DNA of 64,000 nucleotides, taken from assembly GCA_029251525.1 (NCBI GenBank), contig JAQXDE010000066.1:248001-312000 (forward strand), in the 5' to 3' direction. Position numbers and translations under genes: made by a program. Below, one piece after another: positions 35,701 to 43,528 of this stretch. Origin of the DNA: Saprospiraceae bacterium (lineage in GTDB: Bacteria; Bacteroidota; Bacteroidia; Chitinophagales; Saprospiraceae). Below the pieces are notes generated by a model. The model had not been told where the DNA came from and searched no databases. It saw nothing but the letters and a program-made list of their open reading frames with translations. Numbering within the stretch: position 1 is the first letter of the stretch; every line of letters starts with the position of its first letter.

Positions 35701-38700
35701 AGCTGTATGTTCCAGCAATACCTACTTCAACCGTAACATTTGAACCGATTGGGGCACCATTATTATCTAGCCATTGGTATTCGAAATTAGAACCTGAAGA
35801 TGAACCATTTCCATCCAAGGTCACCATTTGTATAGCACAATTTAATTCGCTTGAACCATTTACCATAACACTTGGGAAATCATTACTTGCTACTACCGTA
35901 ACTTGACTTGTGGCAGTACATCCATTTACAGAATTTGTAACTATTAAATTATAAGATCCTTCAGCAGATACACTTATAGTAATATCATTTCCTACTAATG
36001 CACCGTTTGCATCTTGCCATTCGTAAGAGAAATTTGCTCCGTTTGAGGAACCGTTTCCATCTAAGGTTACAGAAGAATTAGTACAATCTAATTGACCAGA
36101 GGTAGATGAAACTGAAGTAGGATCCACATAATTTTCATCTACTTGAGTTGTGGCAGATGATGAACAGCCGTTTGAATTGTCAGAAACAATTAATTGGTAA
36201 GTTCCTATGTTGGACACACCAATTGTGGATGTAGTACCTACAGAATTACCATCTTGGTCAAACCATTCGTATGAGATATTAGTTCCTGAAGCAGAATTAC
36301 TTCCATCTAAAGTAACCATAGAATTAGCGCAATCTAATGTTGCTGATGCTCCTGGATCTACCATTGGAGGAGATGAATTTACTGTAACCGTTTCTATAGA
36401 GGAAGAGGTACAACCATTATCATTATCAGTGACAATCAATGTGAAGTCGCCTGCGACAGAAACATCAATATTATTTTCAGTTCCAACAGAGTTTCCATTT
36501 TGATCTATCCATTCGTAACTGATATTAGTTCCTGAAGTTGAGGCACTTCCATCAAGATTTACAGTAGTAGTGGTACAAGTAATACTTGCGGAAGGAGCAA
36601 TACTTGATGTAGGTTGGTTAATATTTTGATTAACAATAATTGAAGTTGATGCTGTGCAACCATTATCATTATCAGTAACTAGTAATTCATAGGTGCCTCC
36701 TGCAGATACGTCAACGGTTGCTCCATTTCCAATATTTGCACCAGTTGGATCAGACCATTCAAAAGAACCGTTTGTTGAACCTGAACTATTTAATGTAACG
36801 ACTGAATTATTACAATCTAATAATCCATTCGTATTTGCAGTTGCAGTTGGAACAGTTGTATTCTGACTTACCGTTGCACTTGATTGATCGGTACAGCCAT
36901 TATCATTATTCGTTACAACTAATGAATAATTTCCTGAAATATTAACATTTGTAGTTGCATTTGTAGAAATAGAATTATTATTGGAGTCAAACCATTCGTA
37001 ACTCAAATTGTTTCCACCTGAGGAATTTGATCCATCTAGCTCAACTGAATTTGTTACACATGTAAGAGTACCAGGAGCGCCAGGATCAGCAGTTGGAGCT
37101 AAGGTATTACTACTAACTAAAGTGGATGCTTCAGATGTACAATTATTGGAAGTGTTAGTAACAACCAAAACATAAGTACCAGATGCATCAACGGTAGGAT
37201 TTAAAGTTGTTCCACCACCTGTAATATTTCCATTAGTAGTGGTCCACGAGTATGTAAAGGTTCCACCTGTTGAAGAAGCTGAACCATTCAGAGTTAATGA
37301 GTTTACGTTACAATTTAACTCTCCATTTGGTCCTGCATTGGCATTTGGTGCATTATTATTTCCTAATACAACAACATCATCAATTTGGGTACAACCATTG
37401 GAGGAATTAGTCACTATTATGTTGTAAGTACCAGTAGCATTTACGACAGGCGAGGTTGATGTTTCACCAGAAACAATATTACCATTGGTAGTAGTCCAAA
37501 GATAAGTAATATCAACTCCAGAGGAGGAACCAGATCCATCTAATGATATTTCTAATGTTGCGCAATCCAAATTTTGACTATTACCTGCGTTAGCTGTTGG
37601 GAAAACATAGTTATCTACAACGTCTACTAAATCTACTGCAGTACAACCCGTAATTATATCCGTGATTTGAAGTATATAAGTTCCCTCAGCATTAACAGTT
37701 GGAGTTGCTGTATTTCCACCTGATTCAATATTGCCATTAGAAGTTGACCATAAGAAACTAGAAACCGGTGCAGAACTACTTCCATTTAATTCTATTGATG
37801 GATTTAAGCAATCAAGTGTGCCACCTGCACCAGCATTTGCGGTAGGAGGAGGATCATTTCCTATAACTGCAGTTGTCGTTTCGTTACATCCATTCGCGTC
37901 AGTTACTGTGGCTGTATAGCTTCCAGCATACAAGTTGAAAAATTGATTGTTTGAGGTTGGTCCATTTCCAATATCATAGGTATATCCTTGGTTTCCACCA
38001 TTTGCACTTATGATTAAAATACCATTTCCCTGATTACAGTCATCATTAAAAGGTGTAGAAGATAAAGTCAATAGAGGAGGTTCGGTTACTGTAACTTGTT
38101 CCAGATCAGTACAACCATTAGCGTCTGTGACAGTTAATGTATAAGTTCCTCCTGATAGACCAGATATAGTCGGATCTGTTACTCCATTATTCCATAGATA
38201 AGAGTATCCGGGGGCTCCACCATTACTGGAGGTTAAGATAGACCCAGATGCTTGACCATTACAGTCTACATTATTAATGTTATTTACTGAAATCTCTACT
38301 GCAGTAGTTGGTCCAGTAACATCAAAGGGACCTAATTCTATAAAATGGCCTTGTCCTTCTGTTACTGTAACACTATAAGAACCAGCACCTACACCAGATA
38401 AATTCTGAGTGGTATTTCCATTGCTCCATAAATAAGAACTTGTACCATATCCACCGGAAGCAGTCAAACTAACTTCTCCATTATTTTCGCCATAACAGTT
38501 TTCATTAGATGTTACTTGCCCAGAACCTTCTAGCGTACAACTAGTAATCCAATTGTTCCATCCTGAGAGGGATGGTTGTCCAACTTCATAAATTTTTCGA
38601 TCAGGACAAATGCTATATAAGGTCGGATAGAAGTTAATATTGTATTGATTGTTGACGGATGGTCCATTAGAACTTGTTAGGTTAATCATAGGGTAAGTAA

Positions 38701-39070
38701 CGCCAGCAGTCCAATCTCCTTGTGTGTTGCCATTACACGTTGATAGGCCATAAATACAATCTTCATTTGTTCCGTAATCTGCTTCAATACTAAAAACCAT
38801 CACCTCATCAGTACCATTAGGACCTTTTGTTGTATAGAGATCCTCTAAAATATGGGTTTGGTGATAATTCCAACATGGTCCACACCATGTTGCAGTAAAA
38901 TCAATTACAACCGTTTTTCCAGTATTTAGATAATCATACAAGGTATGAGTATTTCCATCAAGATCGACTAATGTAAAGTTGGGAGCAGTTGCACCATTTT
39001 GCAACTGTGAAAAAATAGTAGTTGAATTAAATAATAAAACTAAGAGAAGGGAAGTAAACTTAATTTTCAT
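32783..39070 (-). CDS. Giant thioredoxin-fold, SprB/Ig-like repeat protein with T9SS type A sorting domain
   Basis: I choose the start at 39070 (MKIKFTSLLLVLLFNSTTIF), which begins the signal peptide; an upstream ATG at 39118 adds 16 residues. The about 2095-aa product starts with a redoxin/TlpA-like domain (PNFTLVDLDGNTHTLYDYL, active-site W62-CGPC-66). Three SprB-like repeats follow (to about 405), then eleven Ig/PKD-like repeats of about 83 aa (about 407-1310), each with LxC near its start and NGC near its end. Four SprB-like repeats, two HYR-like modules (about 1605-1775), three more SprB-like repeats and a T9SS sorting domain (MMPNPTDGMFLINL, VYIVKITI) complete it. The repeats suggest a long surface fibre with one disulfide per module. 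The gene is flanked by terminators and stands alone. Confidence 0.9.
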   Translation of the reverse strand: MKIKFTSLLLVLLFNSTTIFSQLQNGATAPNFTLVDLDGNTHTLYDYLNTGKTVVIDFTATWCGPCWNYHQTHILEDLYTTKGPNGTDEVMVFSIEADYGTNEDCIYGLSTCNGNTQGDWTAGVTYPMINLTSSNGPSVNNQYNINFYPTLYSICPDRKIYEVGQPSLSGWNNWITSCTLEGSGQVTSNENCYGENNGEVSLTASGGYGTSSYLWSNGNTTQNLSGVGAGSYSVTVTEGQGHFIELGPFDVTGPTTAVEISVNNINNVDCNGQASGSILTSSNGGAPGYSYLWNNGVTDPTISGLSGGTYTLTVTDANGCTDLEQVTVTEPPLLTLSSTPFNDDCNQGNGILIISANGGNQGYTYDIGNGPTSNNQFFNLYAGSYTATVTDANGCNETTTAVIGNDPPPTANAGAGGTLDCLNPSIELNGSSSAPVSSFLWSTSNGNIESGGNTATPTVNAEGTYILQITDIITGCTAVDLVDVVDNYVFPTANAGNSQNLDCATLEISLDGSGSSSGVDITYLWTTTNGNIVSGETSTSPVVNATGTYNIIVTNSSNGCTQIDDVVVLGNNNAPNANAGPNGELNCNVNSLTLNGSASSTGGTFTYSWTTTNGNITGGGTTLNPTVDASGTYVLVVTNTSNNCTSEASTLVSSNTLAPTADPGAPGTLTCVTNSVELDGSNSSGGNNLSYEWFDSNNNSISTNATTNVNISGNYSLVVTNNDNGCTDQSSATVSQNTTVPTATANTNGLLDCNNSVVTLNSSGSTNGSFEWSDPTGANIGNGATVDVSAGGTYELLVTDNDNGCTASTSIIVNQNINQPTSSIAPSASITCTTTTVNLDGSASTSGTNISYEWIDQNGNSVGTENNIDVSVAGDFTLIVTDNDNGCTSSSIETVTVNSSPPMVDPGASATLDCANSMVTLDGSNSASGTNISYEWFDQDGNSVGTTSTIGVSNIGTYQLIVSDNSNGCSSSATTQVDENYVDPTSVSSTSGQLDCTNSSVTLDGNGSSNGANFSYEWQDANGALVGNDITISVSAEGSYNLIVTNSVNGCTATSQVTVVASNDFPSVMVNGSSELNCAIQMVTLDGNGSSSGSNFEYQWLDNNGAPIGSNVTVEVGIAGTYSLIVTNTSNGCSASSNYILNEDTNAPTAEANTAGQLDCANTTTVIDGAGSSIGSDFSYEWQDVNGNVLGTDLTIEVSQIGIYTLIVSNSANGCSNSVNAEVTSSADLPVANAGAGGTLNCNTVSLILDGSGSSSGNEFSYEWTTTNGTILNGGTTLNPNVNAGGTYQLTVFNNDNGCTSTSDVVVIATPEIGISLESSTNVNCFGNNNGAAAVQVSGGNGTYSYEWSNGETQASIENLTAGTYNVIVTDEDNCTAIYSVNIEEPTELSSNTSVSNETSYQGNNGSATAIPSGGSMGYTYVWSTGSTNATISNLAPGTYTVIITDANGCTTEKTVTVEEFICSISSDVSSINVSCNGAGDGQATASLTQGSGTPTFEWSNGETTNSVSNLGAGTFTVIITDGDNCPSMQEVTITEPAAIITSIIDVVDVVCANATDGSATVDAEGGIGTLTYQWSTGAITATATDLSAGTYTATVTDGNFCSTTTSVEIISNDSVDPQAISQNITISLDANGLADISAMMVDNGSNDNCNISGLDIDKTQFDCSNLGTNEVMLTVTDGAGNTNSTMAIITVIDEIAPTITCIADVVSNSCNGVTYSLPATEDNCGVPTIELISGLASGEAFPEGTTEVTYKVTDASGNEATCSFTVTVENTMDIETMNDVMPLCNGDSNGSLGALIGGGTAGYTYLWSDGQTNETAINLIAGTYTLLVTDATGCQLETITTLAEPDVLSANYTISSPACFGAVNGTITAVADGGTEGYSFLWSDGQTTQTATNLIADEYTVLITDANGCELMSSELLLDQPDELILTLDNVTNSTSTTSNDGSAEVTIEGGVGGYTYEWVLNGNIISTDEDLTNAAPGDYSLTVTDDNGCVVVSNVITIEAITSVIDPSLDKHITMMPNPTDGMFLINLELPQVSDVQVRIYNITGKEILTSPKQSVFENQLEFNLSSFTNGVYIVKITIDDSVIAKRIVLQRF
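35100..37860 (-). repeat. Eleven tandem about 250-bp coding repeats (Ig/PKD-like modules)
   Basis: Within the giant gene, modules recur every about 250 bp. Each has a start like PTANAGAGGTLDC, PNANAGPNGELNC or PTAEANTAGQLDC, then DGSGSSSG, a YEW or YLW motif, a GTY motif and NGCT. The first (37850 side) and last (35390 side) starts are almost identical (NAGAGGTLDC and NAGAGGTLNC), suggesting expansion by internal duplication and possible length variation between strains. Confidence 0.85.
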
Positions 39071-39347
39071 TTTTTTGTTTTGTTTTGTTTTTAAGTTAGA
39101 AATATAAATACGTAACACTAAAAAGGCAATAGCTTTTTAATGATTGGTGTTGGTTTTAAAAGGTTTTAAATCTAGTTTTTAGAATTTCTCTACAGATTGG
39201 TATGAAGTAGAATTTCCGAAAGTTAAGAAAATGTCTGTTAAAATACAAAGTAGACAAATATTATTTTACTAGTCTTTTCCTAAACCTAATTAATACTTTG
39301 AGAAAATGCAGTAATAGCAACAAATAATTAGATGTCGTAAGATGACA
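39071..39347. other. Upstream region of the giant gene, nothing recognised
   Basis: About 277 bp of AT-rich DNA between the giant gene start and the LysM gene terminator. I find no TAnnTTTG box on the minus strand that would explain transcription of the giant gene, and no ORF worth reporting. Confidence 0.4.
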
Positions 39348-39384
39348 TAAAAAAAGGCTTCTAACTTTAAGTTAGAAGCCTTTT
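39348..39384 (-). terminator. Terminator of the LysM protein gene
   Basis: AAGGCTTCTAAC (39354-39365) pairs perfectly with GTTAGAAGCCTT (39371-39382) with a 5-nt loop. On the minus strand it is followed by a T run (complement of 39348-39355), 21 bp after the stop codon. Confidence 0.92.
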
Positions 39385-39404
39385 GTATTTTTTTCATCTA
39401 TATT

Positions 39405-41465
39405 TTATCGTACATACAATCTTTGGAAAGGAACAATTACTTCATTTCTATCCATATCATTTAATGATCTGAGTTGACTAACAGTGGTTTTATATTTTAG
39501 AGCAATGCCATGCAAAGTATCTTCATCTTGAACGATATGAATTAATCGTTGAGTTCCATTCACATTCATTTCGATTAATTCGTCTCCTTTTCCAGTCACC
39601 AAAGGTTGTCCTTGAGAAGTTCTATTGCCAGCAAAAGCAGGATTAATATAGATATAGTCCTGAGGAGTCGTTTGTTGAGCCGGAACTTGAATTATCTGAG
39701 CTCTATCAATTGCCTCATTGATTAATAACACTTGTCCAGGCTTAATCATATTTGAAGTCAAATCATTAACTCTTTTTAACTCATCTACTTTTATACCATG
39801 TAATGATGCGATTCCAAATAAAGTTTCATTCTTTGATACGGTGTGATATTTTGCTCCCTTTGCTCCAATATATGTATAAGATTGAGGCTGTGAAGTAACT
39901 GGTGTATTAACAGGAACTGATGTTGTTTGTGGCTTAATATAGTATGCTGTTCTTTTAGTTTGGGTAGGAGCTTGACGAATGATCTGATAATCTGCAGGTG
40001 GTTGAATCATTAATCTAGTACAAGGATAAATTGCATCACGTTTTAATCCATTCCATGCTTTAATTTGGTTAACTGTTACTCCATAGGTGGCAGCAATGCT
40101 GTAAAGTGTTTCACTTTTTTGAACTACATGAGTATTATAAGTTGGTTGTTCGAAGCAATCAGCAGTACCTGCACCTTTAGAAGGTTTCTCTACTGGAGCA
40201 ACAATTGCCAGTCTCATGCATGGATAAATTCGATTATTTGCACCGATCTTATTCCATTTTTTTACCACTTTAATATCTAATCCATAAGTTCTAGCAATGG
40301 TATAGAGTGTTTCCTTTTTCTGAACAATATGAGTGTCGTTGGTTGAAACTTCTAGACATCCAGAATAGTTATCAGATGAATTTTTAGGCGATTCAGGTTC
40401 ATCTGTAATTGTTGATAAAGTAGGAGGCTTTGGATCTATATTATTATTGACCATGTATCCATTACTGTAGGAATTTCCTCCAAAGTCTCCCTCTGCTCTT
40501 TTTCCGGTTTGAGAATCTACATAATAACCTTTATCTAAGTCTAAATAAATCCTCCCTGCTCCAGTAAAAACAGTAGAGTTGTAACCTCCTGTTGAAGTTG
40601 AACTTTCGGAGAGAAGTCCACCTCCTGTATTTCCACCGATAACACTTACTCCTCTATTAGGAGAATTAATATTAGGGTTAGTTTGAGTATCAGAATTATC
40701 TGCTAATAAATTTTCAGGGTTGCTAGTAGTAACTGAGTCTGTTTTGGGTTGGCCACCATAAAACTTACAAATCAAGCCTAAGTAATCAACTATACTATAA
40801 TTATTAATTTTTCTTAATTCCAATTTCTCACCTATTGCTAGTGGAGGCATTGGATCAGATTTCTTGTACAAAATTCCAATTTCAGGAAGGATTGTCAAGT
40901 CAGCCATATTGTTACTAGTGTGATCAGTTTTAATACGAAATTTATAGCGAGTCAAACAATCATTATCATCTTTTTCACTGAAATACACATCTGCTGTAGA
41001 ACCTTTTGTTGCTAGGTTTCCTGTTGATGCTTGATTATAATAGTATGAAAAAGAATAATTATTTGAGCGTGTACCGAAAGCGATATTTGTGTTGTAAAAA
41101 TATTCAGCCCTTTTGACTTTGTAAATTCTAAAACCATAAGTATGTTCTTGTACCAAGAATACTTCAAGTTTCCCTTTGTTTACATCGTCAACAAATTTTT
41201 CGTCTCTTTCCAATTCAGCACAAGATTCAGTGCCAGCTGGTTTGTATTGACGAGGGGTATAATCTTCACCTGCTTCTAAAATGATTTTTTCATTATCACT
41301 AACTTTAAGGTGGTAAAATAGGAAAGGTGTTTCTTCATTTCCATCTTTGGCATATTCATAACTATCCATACAATCTTTACTAGCATTGTAGTCAATATAA
41401 ATACTATTACCAAACGAATTAAAAGCGGTAAATAGAAGAATTAATAAAACATTTACTTGTTTCAT
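39405..41465 (-). CDS. Secreted protein with four LysM domains
   Basis: I place the start at 41465 (MKQVNVLLILLFTAFNSFGN), which gives a signal peptide; the frame is open upstream to 41504. The 686-aa protein has an unrecognised N-terminal region (about residues 20-220, with several Cys), a Ser/Asn/Gly-rich linker, and four LysM modules in the C-terminal half. These begin THIVQKKETLYTIARTYGLD, THVVQKSETLYSIAATYGVT, YHTVSKNETLFGIASLHGIK and IHIVQDEDTLHGIALKYKTT. LysM binds peptidoglycan or other N-acetylglucosamine polymers, so periplasmic cell-wall anchoring is likely. No catalytic domain is visible. The gene is bounded by its own terminator and by that of the beta-barrel gene upstream. Confidence 0.88.
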   Translation of the reverse strand: MKQVNVLLILLFTAFNSFGNSIYIDYNASKDCMDSYEYAKDGNEETPFLFYHLKVSDNEKIILEAGEDYTPRQYKPAGTESCAELERDEKFVDDVNKGKLEVFLVQEHTYGFRIYKVKRAEYFYNTNIAFGTRSNNYSFSYYYNQASTGNLATKGSTADVYFSEKDDNDCLTRYKFRIKTDHTSNNMADLTILPEIGILYKKSDPMPPLAIGEKLELRKINNYSIVDYLGLICKFYGGQPKTDSVTTSNPENLLADNSDTQTNPNINSPNRGVSVIGGNTGGGLLSESSTSTGGYNSTVFTGAGRIYLDLDKGYYVDSQTGKRAEGDFGGNSYSNGYMVNNNIDPKPPTLSTITDEPESPKNSSDNYSGCLEVSTNDTHIVQKKETLYTIARTYGLDIKVVKKWNKIGANNRIYPCMRLAIVAPVEKPSKGAGTADCFEQPTYNTHVVQKSETLYSIAATYGVTVNQIKAWNGLKRDAIYPCTRLMIQPPADYQIIRQAPTQTKRTAYYIKPQTTSVPVNTPVTSQPQSYTYIGAKGAKYHTVSKNETLFGIASLHGIKVDELKRVNDLTSNMIKPGQVLLINEAIDRAQIIQVPAQQTTPQDYIYINPAFAGNRTSQGQPLVTGKGDELIEMNVNGTQRLIHIVQDEDTLHGIALKYKTTVSQLRSLNDMDRNEVIVPFQRLYVR

Positions 41466-41701
41466 AATGCTGTTTTTTAGCAAAAAAATTAAAATTTGAA
41501 ACACGAATTACGTGTAAACAATAACTTCTTTAAAAGTAATGTAAAAAATGATCAAATCTGAGGTTCCAGAAGAGATTCCATGCAGCCAGAATAATGCTTT
41601 TAAGGGAAGGGTAGTTTAAATGCCTAAAATTAGAATAATTGTAGGGACTTTGCAAGAAAAAAGTTAGGAAAATGGGGTTTTATATAAAAAAGTGGTCATA
41701 T
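41466..41701. other. Intergenic region upstream of the LysM gene
   Basis: About 236 bp of non-coding DNA between the LysM start codon and the next terminator. I see no ORF and no confident -7 box; a short inverted repeat ACACG...CGTGT near 41502-41516 is the only structure noted. Confidence 0.35.
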
Positions 41702-41747
41702 AAAAAAGAAGCCAAATTCATTTCTATAAGAATTTGGCTTCTTTTTT
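41702..41747. terminator. Terminator of the TPR/beta-barrel operon
   Basis: An 18-nt arm (41702-41719) pairs perfectly with 41730-41747 around a 10-nt loop, with A/T tails on both sides. It lies 21 bp after the stop of the barrel gene. Confidence 0.92.
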
Positions 41748-41768
41748 AAGCTGAGATACTCAATTTGT

Positions 41769-43424
41769 TTAGAATCTGGCAGTTACACCTCCTAATACAT
41801 TTATACCATAGGTAGGGTAATTTGCCCATCGTTGGCGCTTATTTCCAGCAACATTATTGAGATTTAGAAAAATTCCGAAGTTTTTTGCTAATTGATAATC
41901 TGCACCAAAACTTAGATCAAATAAACCATTAAGATTATCTGCTGTACCGTTTTCGTCTAAAAATGGAACTCCATTTTCTATATATAATTCAGCTTTCAAT
42001 CTCAATTTATCTTCCAAAGTTAAATATGTAGCGGTGACATTTACATTTAAATTAGGTAAGTGCCAAGCTTTAGCTTGATTCTTTGGGCTATAGATGTTTT
42101 GAGTAACCGCACCAGTTAATTCAAAATTTTTGAATGGGCGAGCGGTAATGACACCTTCGATATTAAAGATGTCAACTGTATCATAAACTGTAATAAATCG
42201 TCTTCTTAAGTCAGAAGTATCAGTTTGGAACAATGCTAAGTCTTTGGCATTTTTATAACCTATTTGGCCATTGTACTCAATGATTCCTATACTGCCACGA
42301 ACACCACCATAGTACTGATTATAGACGGTATTACGTAAATCCAATTTTCCAAAAGTAGAGATGTATGGATTGTAATCAGATAGTTTTTCCATACTGTTTT
42401 TTACATAATCTCCTTTCCAACCTCCAAAAAGTGCTAACCTTGCTCCTAATAAAGCATAGGACGCCTCCAAGTCTGGCAATAAATCAAAATTGTCATCAAA
42501 GGAAACTAAGTTAACACCTAATTTAATTCTGAATTTATCTCCATGAAATGTAAAATTAGGTTGAAGATAAAAGTTGTTTAACTTTTGTTTGATTGAGTCT
42601 TCATAAGTTGTGAAATCTGTACGAACTGTCAATGTTAGTGGATTTTTTTCATTAAACCATTTTGTTCCACTCAGGTTTAGATTGAATCCTAATTCATCTG
42701 AAGCAAAGTTATCTTTCATGGTATAAAAATCAACCCCAGCATTATAGCTGATATCAAGATCATTTCTTTCACCATTAAACAAACTAACACCAAAACCTAA
42801 TGTATTAAATTGTTGTTTGATTTGCTCTCGATCCAGGAGTGTATCACCTAATATTCCACCTGCTGGGTCGTATCCAAAGTAATGAACTTGATCCACCTTA
42901 TACCCAATTTTCCCCCCAACAGCCATTCCTCCTTCTTCCAAATAATAAGCACCTTTCAATAAAGCATCTGTCAAAGAATATCTTTGATCTTTAAAATCAT
43001 TATTGAAATTAGCAGAGTTATGAAGAAGATGAATCCCTAAATTGTAGTTTTTCCTTTCTCCTCCGAAATTATAACCAAATTCTCCGTAGGGAGAGCTAGG
43101 ATATCCATATCCAGCTTTTAAGAACCCTCGAAACCCTTTATCAATTTTGCTCTTTTTTATTGCAATCGGACGTAAGGTTGGATCTGGGTAATCAATGAGA
43201 ACGGACTTCAGCGGTACTTCATAATTCAATCTTCTGGAAGTTGTATCTAAAGGTGGTAGACCAGGTAATACCTTTAATTTTTCAGTATCCAATAATCGGG
43301 CATCAAATTCTTTGATTACTTCTACTTCACCTGCTTCTAATCCACCTCCTCCAGGCTGTGCTGTTACCAGTTGAAAACTTAAGGTAACTAGGATTAGTAT
43401 AAATATATTTTTTATGAAATTCAT
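41769..43424 (-). CDS. Outer-membrane beta-barrel protein (TonB-dependent-receptor-like, no plug)
   Basis: This 551-aa protein has a signal peptide (ending VTAQ), a short periplasmic N-terminal segment (EVEVIKEFDARLLDTEKLKV) and about 450 residues of alternating amphipathic strands. Aromatic girdles include GFLKAGYGYPSSPYGEFGYN, and it ends GGVTARF with a terminal phenylalanine, typical of outer-membrane barrels. No TonB box or plug domain is visible, so a receptor role is doubtful. It follows a 1044-aa TPR gene by 104 bp on the same strand. This pairing is common in Bacteroidota and suggests the two proteins work together at the outer membrane. Confidence 0.82.
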   Translation of the reverse strand: MNFIKNIFILILVTLSFQLVTAQPGGGGLEAGEVEVIKEFDARLLDTEKLKVLPGLPPLDTTSRRLNYEVPLKSVLIDYPDPTLRPIAIKKSKIDKGFRGFLKAGYGYPSSPYGEFGYNFGGERKNYNLGIHLLHNSANFNNDFKDQRYSLTDALLKGAYYLEEGGMAVGGKIGYKVDQVHYFGYDPAGGILGDTLLDREQIKQQFNTLGFGVSLFNGERNDLDISYNAGVDFYTMKDNFASDELGFNLNLSGTKWFNEKNPLTLTVRTDFTTYEDSIKQKLNNFYLQPNFTFHGDKFRIKLGVNLVSFDDNFDLLPDLEASYALLGARLALFGGWKGDYVKNSMEKLSDYNPYISTFGKLDLRNTVYNQYYGGVRGSIGIIEYNGQIGYKNAKDLALFQTDTSDLRRRFITVYDTVDIFNIEGVITARPFKNFELTGAVTQNIYSPKNQAKAWHLPNLNVNVTATYLTLEDKLRLKAELYIENGVPFLDENGTADNLNGLFDLSFGADYQLAKNFGIFLNLNNVAGNKRQRWANYPTYGINVLGGVTARF

Positions 43425-43528
43425 TTCTTTTATGATTTTAGGTTTGTTGACATCGTTTAATTTTAGACGTTTTATTTTCGCTTAGCTCGACGTTTTGTAA
43501 AACTAAACCGGAGCGATTATCCAATATT

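Noticed and set aside
35100-37860. CRISPR-like array
   Set aside because: The regular spacing comes from protein-coding Ig/PKD-like modules of about 250 bp in one long frame, not short direct repeats with unique spacers.
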